Positions 44,527 through 52,894 of a stretch of 64,000 nt of DNA are shown here, piece by piece (within the stretch, counting starts at the first letter, position 1; every line of letters begins with the position of its first letter). The notes under the pieces were generated by a model. It was not told the origin of the DNA. It searched no databases and saw only the letters and a list, made by a program, of their open reading frames with translations. The DNA lies in contig JANRLT010000025.1 in assembly GCA_033762255.1 (NCBI GenBank), forward strand, positions 1 to 64,000, in the 5' to 3' direction. A program made the translations under genes and the position numbers. Source of the stretch: Pirellulales bacterium. GTDB lineage: Bacteria > Planctomycetota > Planctomycetia > Pirellulales > JALHPA01.

Positions 44527-45381
44527 TTAAATTTTGATGCAGGGTAAAGATTCATCGTCCGCCCTCTCCGCTTGCGGCAGCACTTGGTCGGTTTGCGTTT
44601 CGAGTTGCTCGTGCCGCAAAAAATCCATGCTCTTTGCGGAAGGTCGCGGGGGGAGTAACAATGTTTTAATCCGCGCCTGGAGTGTGAGCATCACCATGAG
44701 GAAGAGGCCATAACAAAGGAATGCCGCTAACATCAACAGATAACTTAAGAGTATCTCCCGGTTGTGAACTAGCTGCGATATTATTGGCAAAAACCCTTCG
44801 TTGCTAATCAACCGCAACAAGACCACCAACCCCATCACCGCCAACGTATATTGCAGACTGTGGGCGTTACCCCCGGCCGACCGAGAGCCTACACTCACGG
44901 CTATCCGCGACCATACTCCCATCTCCAGGACAATCCCGACGATTGCCACAAACAGAATTCCATAGACTATTCTGATCAACTCAACCGATGTCCAAAGTGA
45001 CAGATTAAGACAGCCGAGGAATGACAAGCCCAAGAGTGTCACGCTTTTGAACAGTAATGCCGCACCGAGCAGTTGCTGGCATTGACGGCTTGACACTCCA
45101 CGACAGCAAGCGATGAGCCCCATGACCAGCATTATTTGCAACAAGACCACCACCACCAACAGTCCCGTCACGCCCAAGAGTGGAAGGGTTTTCATGATCA
45201 TTCGCGTGCATAAGACTGCCAGGGGAAATAAGAGAAAAATGGTTGTGCTGGCCATGTACAATTGCAATCCCTCACTCAGACTTTGGAGAGTGTGCCGTTG
45301 GTCATGAGTCATTGACAGCTGCATGTCCGGCTGTTGCTGCTGGACTGTCTGCGGCGCGGCGTAGGGGTTTTCGGGGAGCAT
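44527..45381 (-). CDS. NPYxxP-array membrane protein 5
   Basis: A 284-residue protein starting MLPENPYAAPQTVQQQQ. Helices run from about residue 40 to 245, with the motif LEMGVWSRIAVSV in the middle. A polar C-terminal tail of about 35 residues (KSMDFLRHEQLETQTDQ) is longer than in other members. The start at 45381 is chosen over upstream in-frame codons because the MLPENPY start recurs in the array. A CTGCATTCAGCATTCAT-type repeat precedes the start. Confidence 0.74.
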   Translation of the reverse strand: MLPENPYAAPQTVQQQQPDMQLSMTHDQRHTLQSLSEGLQLYMASTTIFLLFPLAVLCTRMIMKTLPLLGVTGLLVVVVLLQIMLVMGLIACCRGVSSRQCQQLLGAALLFKSVTLLGLSFLGCLNLSLWTSVELIRIVYGILFVAIVGIVLEMGVWSRIAVSVGSRSAGGNAHSLQYTLAVMGLVVLLRLISNEGFLPIISQLVHNREILLSYLLMLAAFLCYGLFLMVMLTLQARIKTLLLPPRPSAKSMDFLRHEQLETQTDQVLPQAERADDESLPCIKI

Positions 45382-45478
45382 GGGCAGGAGAATTCTGAAA
45401 TATGAATGCTGAATGCAGAATAGGGGGTGGGGAGTAAAGCGTCGGTACTTCAACTGTTGTTTAGCCAAGCCGAATATA

Positions 45479-46267
45479 TTATTGCAAACTGGGGCCAGGA
45501 TTTGCTGGCATGCGCGCGGTAATTTCAACAAGCCGGGACCGTAAGCGAATTCCCGCAATGACCATTAATAATACCACAATCCAACCACCGATCAGCAACG
45601 CAAAAATGCAACCAAATAGGGCATCACCCCGGCGTTCTATCGGGTGCCGCATGACTTCGCTATAAAAAGAAAAGTAGCCTGCTACCGGCAGGCAAAGGGC
45701 GACCAGCACGCAAACACAAAGGATGACATAATAAAAACGAATCTCCGAATTCAGCTTGAGTTTGATTGCCATTCCGCGATAAAAGCGCAGTTCCAGAAAA
45801 TACGAATACACAAGGCATATTACGGCACACGCCAAATAGAGTCCAGCCATGCTATCACGTGTACCAATCATGCTTACCATTTGCAGCCAGGGGACCGAAA
45901 AACAAACAATCGCAAATAAGACAAGATAAACTTGTCTTGCGCACGAAAGCTGCTGGCTATATGAAAAGTAGTATGAAAGCCCCACACAGCGTGGGACTTG
46001 TACGCCAGCCATCAGGACAATATGTAAGCCACTGATGGAATCACCCCTGCGGAAAAAGAGCACAATTATTAAGACCAGCAAAAATGGCCACAGCAACATA
46101 CCAATCATGCTTCCCAGGCAAAGCTTCATTCCCGCAATAACCGGATAAAGCGAAGCTACTTGTGTCGGCGTTAGATCGAGTTGATTCAATGTCGCATCCC
46201 CGCTGATAGTACCCCGCTGCGGTTTATCCACAACCTGCGGCGATTGATAGGGATTCTCGGGGGGCAT
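45479..46267 (-). CDS. NPYxxP-array membrane protein 6
   Basis: A 262-residue protein starting MPPENPYQSPQVV. It is the closest to member 2: VPRCVGLSYYFSYSQQLSCA near residue 91 and YSYFLELRFYRGMAIKL with Glu159. Six or so helices are visible. The start overlaps the stop codon of member 7 by one base (TAATG), so they are likely translated together. Confidence 0.75.
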   Translation of the reverse strand: MPPENPYQSPQVVDKPQRGTISGDATLNQLDLTPTQVASLYPVIAGMKLCLGSMIGMLLWPFLLVLIIVLFFRRGDSISGLHIVLMAGVQVPRCVGLSYYFSYSQQLSCARQVYLVLFAIVCFSVPWLQMVSMIGTRDSMAGLYLACAVICLVYSYFLELRFYRGMAIKLKLNSEIRFYYVILCVCVLVALCLPVAGYFSFYSEVMRHPIERRGDALFGCIFALLIGGWIVVLLMVIAGIRLRSRLVEITARMPANPGPSLQ

Positions 46268-47001
46268 TATCTTAACTCTGTTAGTGGCTCGACTTCCGCC
46301 GCCAGACGCCGCGCGAGCTCATTGCGGATCGCGACGAGCAAGACAATTGAGCCGATACCGCAGAAGAAAGTTAGGATCGTCAGTGCTAGTAAAATTGCTA
46401 AACCCGCATAGACAACGAATATCGCGGCATTTTCCGCCGTGAACATGGCTCCAATAAAGAACAAAGCATAAAAAAATCCGCAAACACAGGCAAAATAAGA
46501 AAGCCGTTGCGTTGTGCGGGGCGTCAGCCGTATTGCCTCCCGCAACCAAAAGCAGAACTCGACCACGATAGACAATGCAAGGCACCCGCAACCCAGGATT
46601 GCCCATACAATCGAACGATAATATAAGCTCGCATAATCGTTGAACTCGACACCCTCAATTACAATTGCCCGGAAAACAGCGAGAAATACCATTAGTAGAA
46701 GCCCCAAACTGGCAAGCCGAGTAACGATCACCAGCCAGTTGAGGGAGTTGCGCCAAAGGCCATCATGCGCGGCATTCCATTCCCGTAGACCTTTGCAAAT
46801 GAGCACACAATTGACCGCCCAACCAACCGGAAAAAGCGGATATAGCACCAGTGAACACCCCAGGATCATTAACGCAGCTAAGCAGACAGTGCTGCTTTGT
46901 CGCAGGCGGAAATCCAACAAGTCCCCGTCGGCGCTCAGGGGTGGCCGTTCCGCGGATAGCTGGAGCATCCGCGGCGATTCATAGGGGTTTATGGGGGGCA
47001 T
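46267..47001 (-). CDS. NPYxxP-array membrane protein 7 (first gene)
   Basis: A 244-residue protein starting MPPINPYESPRML. It has about 40 polar residues, then several membrane helices and the motif VEFCFWLREAIRL near residue 150. The soluble tail RNELARRLAAEVEPLTELR is charged. It is the most upstream gene of the array, so a promoter should lie in the 670 bp before it, which consist largely of hairpin repeats. Confidence 0.74.
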   Translation of the reverse strand: MPPINPYESPRMLQLSAERPPLSADGDLLDFRLRQSSTVCLAALMILGCSLVLYPLFPVGWAVNCVLICKGLREWNAAHDGLWRNSLNWLVIVTRLASLGLLLMVFLAVFRAIVIEGVEFNDYASLYYRSIVWAILGCGCLALSIVVEFCFWLREAIRLTPRTTQRLSYFACVCGFFYALFFIGAMFTAENAAIFVVYAGLAILLALTILTFFCGIGSIVLLVAIRNELARRLAAEVEPLTELR

Positions 47002-47099
47002 GGCAAATCAATTCTGCGAAATTATGATTTTGGTTACCCACCCGGAAATACTGGTTTTTCAACTGGCAAGTCTATCAAGCCGAATTCTATCCGGTAATC

Positions 47100-47212
47100 A
47101 TGAATCGGGCCGTTGGCCCTGCTCAAAATGATCATTTGGTTACTTAGGGCGACGCTGCGCTTGCCACAATTCCATGAAGCACGGCTGGGATGGATTGGGC
47201 CTTTGGCCCACA
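47100..47212 (+). repeat. modular hairpin repeat, copy 1
   Basis: Contains GGGCC-GTT-GGCCC (47107-47119), a GGGCGACGCTGCGCTTGCC block (about 47147-47165) and GGGCC-TTT-GGCCC (47197-47209) in the same order as the copy at 59774-59870. Both lie in spacers next to genes on the minus strand. Confidence 0.78.
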
Positions 47213-47424
47213 GGAAATTGTTTGGTTGTAGGCCAGCAGGTAAAGGCCGGACCGTTTGCCTACAAGGATACAGATGAAGCCGAACCGTAAGCTTTGCAAA
47301 GTCCATCCCACACGCTCCGCTGGTGTTGTCAAACTCTCGCGGGATTGATGTCATTTCAGCTTACCAAATTCCATCTCGAATTCCAAAAATCGACACATAA
47401 AAACTGCTTACCGCCACGTCCGTT

Positions 47425-47459
47425 AAATAAAAAACCCAGGAGCAAGAATGCTCCTGGGT
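47425..47459 (-). terminator. intrinsic terminator for the EF-G gene
   Basis: A perfect 11-bp stem ACCCAGGAGCA/TGCTCCTGGGT (47434-47444 and 47449-47459) with loop AGAA. On the minus strand it is followed by TTTTTTATTT. It lies about 215 bp after the EF-G stop codon, with hairpin repeats between. Confidence 0.85.
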
Positions 47460-47521
47460 GATAAATCTCATCAAGTGGCTATATGGCAATGGCTGAAGTT
47501 TTTAATAGAGTGTTTCGCTTT

Positions 47522-47578
47522 CCCAGGGTAGTTCGCTGCGCTCCAACCCTGGGCTATGTACTACAACCGCGTTGCGGT
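47522..47578. repeat. pair of short hairpins
   Basis: CCCAGGGT (47522-47529) pairs with ACCCTGGG (47546-47553), and ACCGC-GTT-GCGGT (47566-47578) follows. Both are in the spacer between the EF-G gene and its terminator and resemble the other repeats that have a short loop, often GTT. Confidence 0.6.
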
Positions 47579-47672
47579 AGGAAGACAAGAGCGAAATTTA
47601 CATTTACGTCTCGTCTCTACCCATGCCCTCGGTTGCCAGATGCGGTATTCAGCACTCTTGACTCTCAATTTA

Positions 47673-49772
47673 TCACTTCGCCCCGACCAGTTGGCCCTGC
47701 TGCTTCTTGCGGTCGGCGATGATCTCGGTCTGGACCGAGCCCGGCACTCGGGCGTATTTGGCGAATTCCATCGTGAATGTCCCCTGCCCCTGGGTCAGGC
47801 TGCGCAGGTCGGTCGAATAGCCGAACGTTTCGGCCAGCGGCACCTCGGCCTCAATCACCGAGGTATTCCCCTGGATTTCGCTGGCCACCACCATGCCGCG
47901 GCGGCTGGTCAGGTTCCCCGTGACCGGCCCCTGAAAGTTGCTGGGGCATTCGATTTCCATCTTCATGATCGGTTCCAGCAACACCGGCTTGGTCTTCATA
48001 AATGTCTCGCGGAAGCAATCCCGCGCGCAAATCTGAAACGCCATGTCGGAGCTATCCACATCGTGGTACGAACCGTCGCTCAAGGTTGTTTTGATCCCCA
48101 CGATGGGAAAACCCGCCACCGGACCCTTGCCCAATGACGCGCGGAATCCTTTTTCCACCGAGGGAATGTATTCCTTGGGAATGCGCCCCTGGCTCACTTC
48201 ATTGACAAATTCAAAATTTTCCTCGGTGCTGTCATCGGGCAAAATCTCAAATTTGCCCTTGATATGGGCGTACTGACCGGACCCGCCGGTTTGCTTTTTG
48301 TGCTTGTAGTCGTAATCGGCGGTCTGCGTGGGGGCCTCGCGGTAGCTCACCTTGGGCGCGCCAACGTCGACTTCCACCTTGTATTCGCGCTTAATGCGTT
48401 CCACGTAAATTTCCAGGTGCAGTTCGCCCATGCCCGCGATGACGGTCTCGCCGGTTTCTTCGTCGGTGAACATGCGGAAGGTGGGATCTTCGCGCGAGAA
48501 GCGTTGCAGGGCCTTGCTCAGCCGGTCGCCGCTGTCGCGGGTGGTCGGGCTGATCGCCATTTTAATAACCGGCTCCGGCACGAACATATTTTCCAGGGAG
48601 CAGTATTTAGGCTCCTGGGCGTAGGTATCACCGCTGGCCGCGTCGATGCCCATGATCGCGATGATGTCCCCTGCCTCGGCAAAGTCGATTTCCTCGCGCT
48701 TGTCGGCGTGCATCCGCACGATTCGGCTAAAGCGCTGCTTTTGGCCGGTGCGCTGGTTGTAATAGGTTTCGCCTTTGCGGGCGGTCCCCTGGTAAATGCG
48801 GGTGATCGTCAACTGGCCATAGGGGTCGTCCACGATCTTGAACGCCATGCCCACGTAGGGCTTGGCGGGATCGGCGACGAGGGGGAATTTTTCGGCGGGG
48901 TTGTCCCAGACCTTGGCCGAAATAGGTCGTTCCAGGGGGGAGGGCAAATAGCGGACGACGGCGTCCAGTAGTTTTTGGACCCCTTTATTTTTGAACGCGG
49001 TTCCCATGTACACAGGCGTAAAATCCTGTGTTTGGACGGCTTGCTTGATGATTTTGTGCAGTAGCTCCTCGGATGGTTCTTCCTCGGAGAGCATGATTTC
49101 CATCAGCTCGTCGCTGTACATGGCCAGTGCCTCGAGCATGGTGTGGCGGGCTTTTTTGCATTCTTCGAGGATATCCGCGGGAATGGCCTCTTCGCGGACT
49201 TTTTCCCCTTTTTCGCCGTCAAAGTAGTACGCCTTCATGGTCAAGAGGTCCACCACCCCTTGGTGCTTGTCCTCTAGCCCGATGGGGTACTGCATCATGA
49301 CGGCGTCGGAGCCCAGCTTTTCGCGGACCATATTGGTAACGCGGAAGGGATTTGCCCCCTGGCGGTCCAGCTTGTTAATAAAGGCCAACCGCGGCACATG
49401 ATAGCGCTTCATCTGCCGATCAACGGTCATCGACTGCGACTGCACCCCGCCAACCGCGCACAGGACCAGCACCGCCCCGTCCAACACGCGCAGGCTCCGT
49501 TCGACCTCGACGGTAAAGTCCACGTGACCCGGCGTATCGATCAGGTTGATCTTGTTGTCAGCCCATTCCACCGTGGTGGCGGCACTGGTGATGGTGATCC
49601 CTTTTTCCTTTTCCAATTCCATGTAATCCATGGTCGCGCCATCGCCATGCCCCTTCACTTCGCCAATTTTGTGAATGCGCCCGGCATAATATAAGATGCG
49701 CTCGCTCAAGGTCGTTTTGCCCGAGTCAATATGCGCGGAAATTCCGATGTTGCGTACCTTCGACAGATCCAT
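47673..49772 (-). CDS. fusA: elongation factor G, spdEFG1/mitochondrial type
   Basis: A 699-residue translation GTPase. G1 is AHIDSGKTT (bacterial EF-G usually has AHIDAGKTT), then MELEKEKGITITSAATTVEW, G3 DTPGHVDF and G4 NKLD. The Ser in G1 and the KGHGDGATMDYMELE segment fit the spdEFG1 group of spirochaetes, planctomycetes and delta-proteobacteria, close to mitochondrial EFG1. In those bacteria translocation and recycling are split between two EF-G proteins, so a second one is expected elsewhere. The ATG at 49772 is preferred over a TTG two codons upstream. It is alone, not beside rpsL/rpsG or tuf. Confidence 0.93.
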   Translation of the reverse strand: MDLSKVRNIGISAHIDSGKTTLSERILYYAGRIHKIGEVKGHGDGATMDYMELEKEKGITITSAATTVEWADNKINLIDTPGHVDFTVEVERSLRVLDGAVLVLCAVGGVQSQSMTVDRQMKRYHVPRLAFINKLDRQGANPFRVTNMVREKLGSDAVMMQYPIGLEDKHQGVVDLLTMKAYYFDGEKGEKVREEAIPADILEECKKARHTMLEALAMYSDELMEIMLSEEEPSEELLHKIIKQAVQTQDFTPVYMGTAFKNKGVQKLLDAVVRYLPSPLERPISAKVWDNPAEKFPLVADPAKPYVGMAFKIVDDPYGQLTITRIYQGTARKGETYYNQRTGQKQRFSRIVRMHADKREEIDFAEAGDIIAIMGIDAASGDTYAQEPKYCSLENMFVPEPVIKMAISPTTRDSGDRLSKALQRFSREDPTFRMFTDEETGETVIAGMGELHLEIYVERIKREYKVEVDVGAPKVSYREAPTQTADYDYKHKKQTGGSGQYAHIKGKFEILPDDSTEENFEFVNEVSQGRIPKEYIPSVEKGFRASLGKGPVAGFPIVGIKTTLSDGSYHDVDSSDMAFQICARDCFRETFMKTKPVLLEPIMKMEIECPSNFQGPVTGNLTSRRGMVVASEIQGNTSVIEAEVPLAETFGYSTDLRSLTQGQGTFTMEFAKYARVPGSVQTEIIADRKKQQGQLVGAK

Positions 49773-50176
49773 AACCAAGCCTCAAAAGGAAAAAAACACA
49801 CCCAGGCACGACCAGGGAAAATGCCCCGGTAATGCTAAATAGTCAAAATGCCGCCAAAAATCGAATAATCCTCTAAAATAACTTTTTGGGACAATTGCCG
49901 AAAGGGCAAATGCCCCTGGCAACCGCCGCTAGCCCCACTTAATTTAGTACGAAAAATTCCGCGCAAGGTTCACGGCCCCTTAGGTTTGCGACAGAATTAC
50001 GGTAAATACCAAGTAGACTACTGGTGTATGAGATTTTGATAAATCCCCGTCCTGCCCGCTAGTAATTGCTACCCCCTCCAGCGCAAAATTTGCTGTGACC
50101 ACCCCTTCATCTATGACCCAACAGATATAACCCACAACCAAACACCCCAAATTACCTATATTTACAGCAGGCTTGT
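49773..50176. other. spacer between EF-G and the CPBP protease
   Basis: A 404-bp region between divergent genes. A 79-codon minus-strand frame (49980-50219) covers part of it but overlaps the protease gene and has no recognisable family, so I do not annotate it. No RNA gene or repeat was found. Confidence 0.4.
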
Positions 50177-50902
50177 ATGGCACTTTTTCGCAATCCCTGG
50201 GTGGTGTTTCTCTTGCCATTCATCATTTATATGGTGGGGACGTCCAGCGAACCGAGCGCCGTGATGGAGGCCACCGCCGCGCCCCACTGGACGGGCCTAA
50301 CCGCTGCACACTACCCCTATGTCTATGCGGCAAAAATTGTGCTGACGCTGGCCTGCGTGGCGGCGGTTTGGGGGGGGTACCCGACATTGGGTAAAATATC
50401 GCCGTTGGCCTGGGGAGTGGGCGTGGTCGGCGTGGTGCTGTGGATTGCGCTGGCGCACCTGCAACGGGTGAGCGGGCTAAATGGCGTCCTCGCGGCAGTG
50501 GGCATGGGGGGGGAGCGCCCAGCATTTAACCCGTGGGAGCATTACGGCGATCAGCCGGCGCTATTGTATTGTTTTTTGGCGGTGCGATTTTTGGGTCTGG
50601 CGGCCGTGGTCCCCGTCATCGAAGAGATGTTTTTGCGCGGCTTTGTCATGCGGTATCCCATTCGCGAAGATTGGTGGGATGTCCCCTGGGGAACCTACGC
50701 GCCATCGGCCCTAGCGGCGGGCACGATATTGCCGATGCTGCTACATCCGGGCGAGATATTGGCCGCGGCGGCGTGGTTTGGCCTGGTGCACTGGCTGTAC
50801 TTTCGCACGCGCAACGTGTGGGACGCCGTCGTCGCGCATGGCGTGACGAATTTGCTGTTGGGGATTTACGTTTGCGCGCAGGGGGAATGGTGGCTGTGGT
50901 GA
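50177..50902 (+). CDS. CPBP-family intramembrane metalloprotease (CAAX protease-like)
   Basis: A 241-residue protein with several membrane helices. The CPBP/ABI motifs are present: EEMFLRGFVMR (Glu-Glu-x3-Arg) near residue 155, WFGLVHWLYFR with a His, and VVAHGVTNLLLGIY near the C-terminus. The protein fits the CAAX-protease-related group that is often linked to PEP-CTERM/exosortase systems. A PEP-CTERM protein gene lies about 2.5 kb downstream, but no exosortase is seen here. The substrate is not known. Confidence 0.85.
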   Translation: MALFRNPWVVFLLPFIIYMVGTSSEPSAVMEATAAPHWTGLTAAHYPYVYAAKIVLTLACVAAVWGGYPTLGKISPLAWGVGVVGVVLWIALAHLQRVSGLNGVLAAVGMGGERPAFNPWEHYGDQPALLYCFLAVRFLGLAAVVPVIEEMFLRGFVMRYPIREDWWDVPWGTYAPSALAAGTILPMLLHPGEILAAAAWFGLVHWLYFRTRNVWDAVVAHGVTNLLLGIYVCAQGEWWLW

Positions 50903-51055
50903 GGGTTGTTTACGAATTGCGGGACTGGTTGCGTGACAATTGACCATTAAGCGGTTAGTATAAAGTCATTTGGAAAAAATAAAGTTGTGCGGGGGGAAAG
51001 TCATCAAGTGATCGGTTGGCTTCCCGCCTAGCCTTATTTCAGAGTATTAAAGACA

Positions 51056-51310
51056 ATGCCTTCGTTCCCGCATACCGCATACTTTCTGCATATGCGACTA
51101 CGTCCTGATCGAGCGGTTATTCTTGACGAATGGATTATGAGAACCATAAATGCGCCGGAACATGAAGAAATACAAACAGATGGCCGGATTCGGCGTTGGG
51201 CGAGGATCACAGAATATGAAAACCGCGCGCTGAGAGTCATTCTCTTAGAGGATGGAAAAACAGTACACAATGCATTCTTCGACAGGGGCTTTGGAGAACA
51301 ACTAACATGA
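51056..51310 (+). CDS. DUF4258-like protein, toxin-like half of a pair
   Basis: An 84-residue protein with RPDRAVILDEWIMRTINAPEHEEIQTDG, RRWARITEYENRALRVILLEDG and the end VHNAFFDRGF, a pattern of small DUF4258-type proteins (RelE-like fold) coded next to DUF2283 proteins. Its stop overlaps the next start (ATGA). The start at 51056 keeps the HTAYFLHMRLRPDR segment of the family. Function in planctomycetes is untested. Confidence 0.75.
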   Translation: MPSFPHTAYFLHMRLRPDRAVILDEWIMRTINAPEHEEIQTDGRIRRWARITEYENRALRVILLEDGKTVHNAFFDRGFGEQLT

Positions 51311-51540
51311 AAATCAAATATTTTGAAGATACAGACACCGCGCTTTTGGAAATTGGTAGCGGCACGCCCGTCGAAACCCGGGAAATTTCGGAAGATATCT
51401 ATTTGGATTTAGATGCATTGGGAAATCTGGTCTCCATCACGCTGGAACATGCCAGTCAAAGAAGCGATTTGTCGGAATTCAGCTTTTTGAGGATCACAAA
51501 TACGAAGAATGGTTTGCGCTCCACGGCTATTCCCGGTTGA
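51307..51540 (+). CDS. DUF2283 protein, antitoxin-like half of the pair
   Basis: A 77-residue protein with MKIKYFEDTDTALLEIGSG, VETREISEDIYLDLDALGN and IEHAS-like ITLEHASQRSD, the DUF2283 pattern. It directly follows and overlaps the DUF4258-like gene. Most members are about 55-70 residues; the last 15 here (FLRITNTKNGLRSTAIPG) are an extension. Confidence 0.78.
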   Translation: MKIKYFEDTDTALLEIGSGTPVETREISEDIYLDLDALGNLVSITLEHASQRSDLSEFSFLRITNTKNGLRSTAIPG

Positions 51541-51677
51541 ATGTCGAAACAATCTGGTTGCCAGCATGTTTACTTCTCGTCGGTGATTAATATTCAATTT
51601 ACGAAGTCGCATATCCGGCATCAGGCGGTACGCCACTGTGCTGTAGTTTATTTCACGATTATTCCCGGGGAATTTCT

Positions 51678-52148
51678 ATGCACGAGAATGAGAACCCGTA
51701 CGCCGCGCCGCAAATATTACAAACGGCTAGTGCGGGCTATATCCAGGGGGAAGAGTTGCATGAAATCGTGCCAGCCGGCCAATGGCCGCGGTTGATGAAC
51801 TTTATTATTGATCAATTCGCCATCCTGGGATTGAATTTCATTGTGGCTCTGCTGATTTTATTTGTGGGTGGGGAGGAATCACTGGATAAAACCCCCGATG
51901 CCTTGGTTGGCCTGCCGAGTTTTTTGAGTTATTACATCCTGATGGAAGCGACGACCCAGCGGACGATTGGCAAATTCTTGACCGGCACGATTGTCGTGAA
52001 TGAGCAAGGGGGGAAACCCAGCTTGGGGCAGATACTCGGCCGCTCCTTTGCCCGCTTGATCCCGTTTGAGGCGTTTTCGTTCTTAGGTACTCCCACACGC
52101 GGCTGGCATGACAAGCTGCCCAAGACGTATGTTATCAAAGTGCGGTAA
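51678..52148 (+). CDS. RDD family protein with NPYAAPQ N-terminus
   Basis: A 156-residue protein starting MHENENPYAAPQILQ, followed by an RDD domain: WPRLMNFIIDQFAILGLNFIVAL, then a second helix region and the motif QRTIGKFLTGTIVVNEQGGKPS. It shares the NPYAAPQ peptide with the seven-gene array although the membrane domain is of a different family. A GGGGAA ribosome binding site precedes the start. Confidence 0.82.
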   Translation: MHENENPYAAPQILQTASAGYIQGEELHEIVPAGQWPRLMNFIIDQFAILGLNFIVALLILFVGGEESLDKTPDALVGLPSFLSYYILMEATTQRTIGKFLTGTIVVNEQGGKPSLGQILGRSFARLIPFEAFSFLGTPTRGWHDKLPKTYVIKVR

Positions 52149-52194
52149 GCCAAAAAGTCCGTTCCCGTCACAGCATTTTCATTAGCTGGCCCCG

Positions 52195-52860
52195 ATGCCC
52201 GCTACCCCCCCTCCCACCCTCGCCGATCCCGCTTATTTGCAAGCCGCGCTGCGGGCTCTCTCGCGGCGGTCGCCGGTTCTGCGCCGGTTGATTCGGCAGT
52301 GTCCCCGCCCCGAATTTGACTTCTTTGCCAAGCGCCGCAATCCCTTTGAAACGCTGGGCCGTGCCATCGCCCATCAACAACTTAACGGCACCGCGGCAAA
52401 GACAATTCTAGGCCGGTTGTGCGCCCCCTTTCTGCGGGGACGGTTTCCCCAGCCGGCGGAATTGCTCGACTTGCCCGACAAGACGATCCGCGCGGCGGGT
52501 TTTTCCACGGCCAAGGTCGCCGCGCTCCGCGATCTGGCGGTAAAAACCCTGGACGGCGTCGTCCCCCGGCGCTCCGTGCTCCTCAAGCTGTCCGATGAAG
52601 AAATCATCCAGCGGCTAACGGCGGTGCGGGGCATTGGCCGCTGGACCGTCGAGATGCTGTTAATTTTTGACCTCGGTAGGCCGGATGTCTGGCCGGTGGA
52701 CGATTTTGGCGTGCGAAATGGGTTTCGCATCGCGCATGCACTGGCGGAAATGCCCCGCCCCCGCGAGCTGCACGAGCCAGCCGAGGCGTGGCGACCGCAC
52801 CGCAGTTTGGCGGCATGGTACATGTGGCGGGCGGTGGAGTTGGGCAAAGGAGACGGATAG
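52195..52860 (+). CDS. HhH-GPD DNA glycosylase (AlkA/3-methyladenine type)
   Basis: A 221-residue protein. It has GRAIAHQQLNGTAAKTILGRL, the helix-hairpin-helix LTAVRGIGRWTVEMLLIF, and WPVDDFGVRNG with the catalytic Asp (residue 169 or 170). This is the core of 3-methyladenine DNA glycosylase II, which removes alkylated bases. The short length means it lacks the N-terminal domain of E. coli AlkA, as in many bacterial AlkA-like enzymes. The stop codon is directly followed by an AT-rich AATTAAGAATTAAAAATTAG module. Confidence 0.87.
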   Translation: MPATPPPTLADPAYLQAALRALSRRSPVLRRLIRQCPRPEFDFFAKRRNPFETLGRAIAHQQLNGTAAKTILGRLCAPFLRGRFPQPAELLDLPDKTIRAAGFSTAKVAALRDLAVKTLDGVVPRRSVLLKLSDEEIIQRLTAVRGIGRWTVEMLLIFDLGRPDVWPVDDFGVRNGFRIAHALAEMPRPRELHEPAEAWRPHRSLAAWYMWRAVELGKGDG

Positions 52861-52894
52861 AAATTAAGAATTAAAAATTAGGAATTAAGAATTG
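52861..52894 (+). repeat. AT-rich module directly after the glycosylase stop codon
   Basis: AAATTAAGAATTAAAAATTA followed by a GGAATTAAGAATTG half. It begins on the base after the stop codon and is of the same kind as the arms of the inverted repeat at 34099-34156. Confidence 0.8.

Noticed and set aside
47483-47722. 79-codon plus-strand frame after the EF-G terminator
   Set aside because: It runs through hairpin repeats and into EF-G on the opposite strand; no family resemblance.
49980-50219. 79-codon minus-strand frame before the CPBP protease gene
   Set aside because: It overlaps the protease start, has no recognisable family or clear ribosome binding site, and its partly hydrophobic text could be chance.
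51541-51795. 84-codon frame right after the DUF2283 gene
   Set aside because: Its second half is the other frame of the RDD gene start, and its sequence (many Arg, His, Cys) looks like a shadow.
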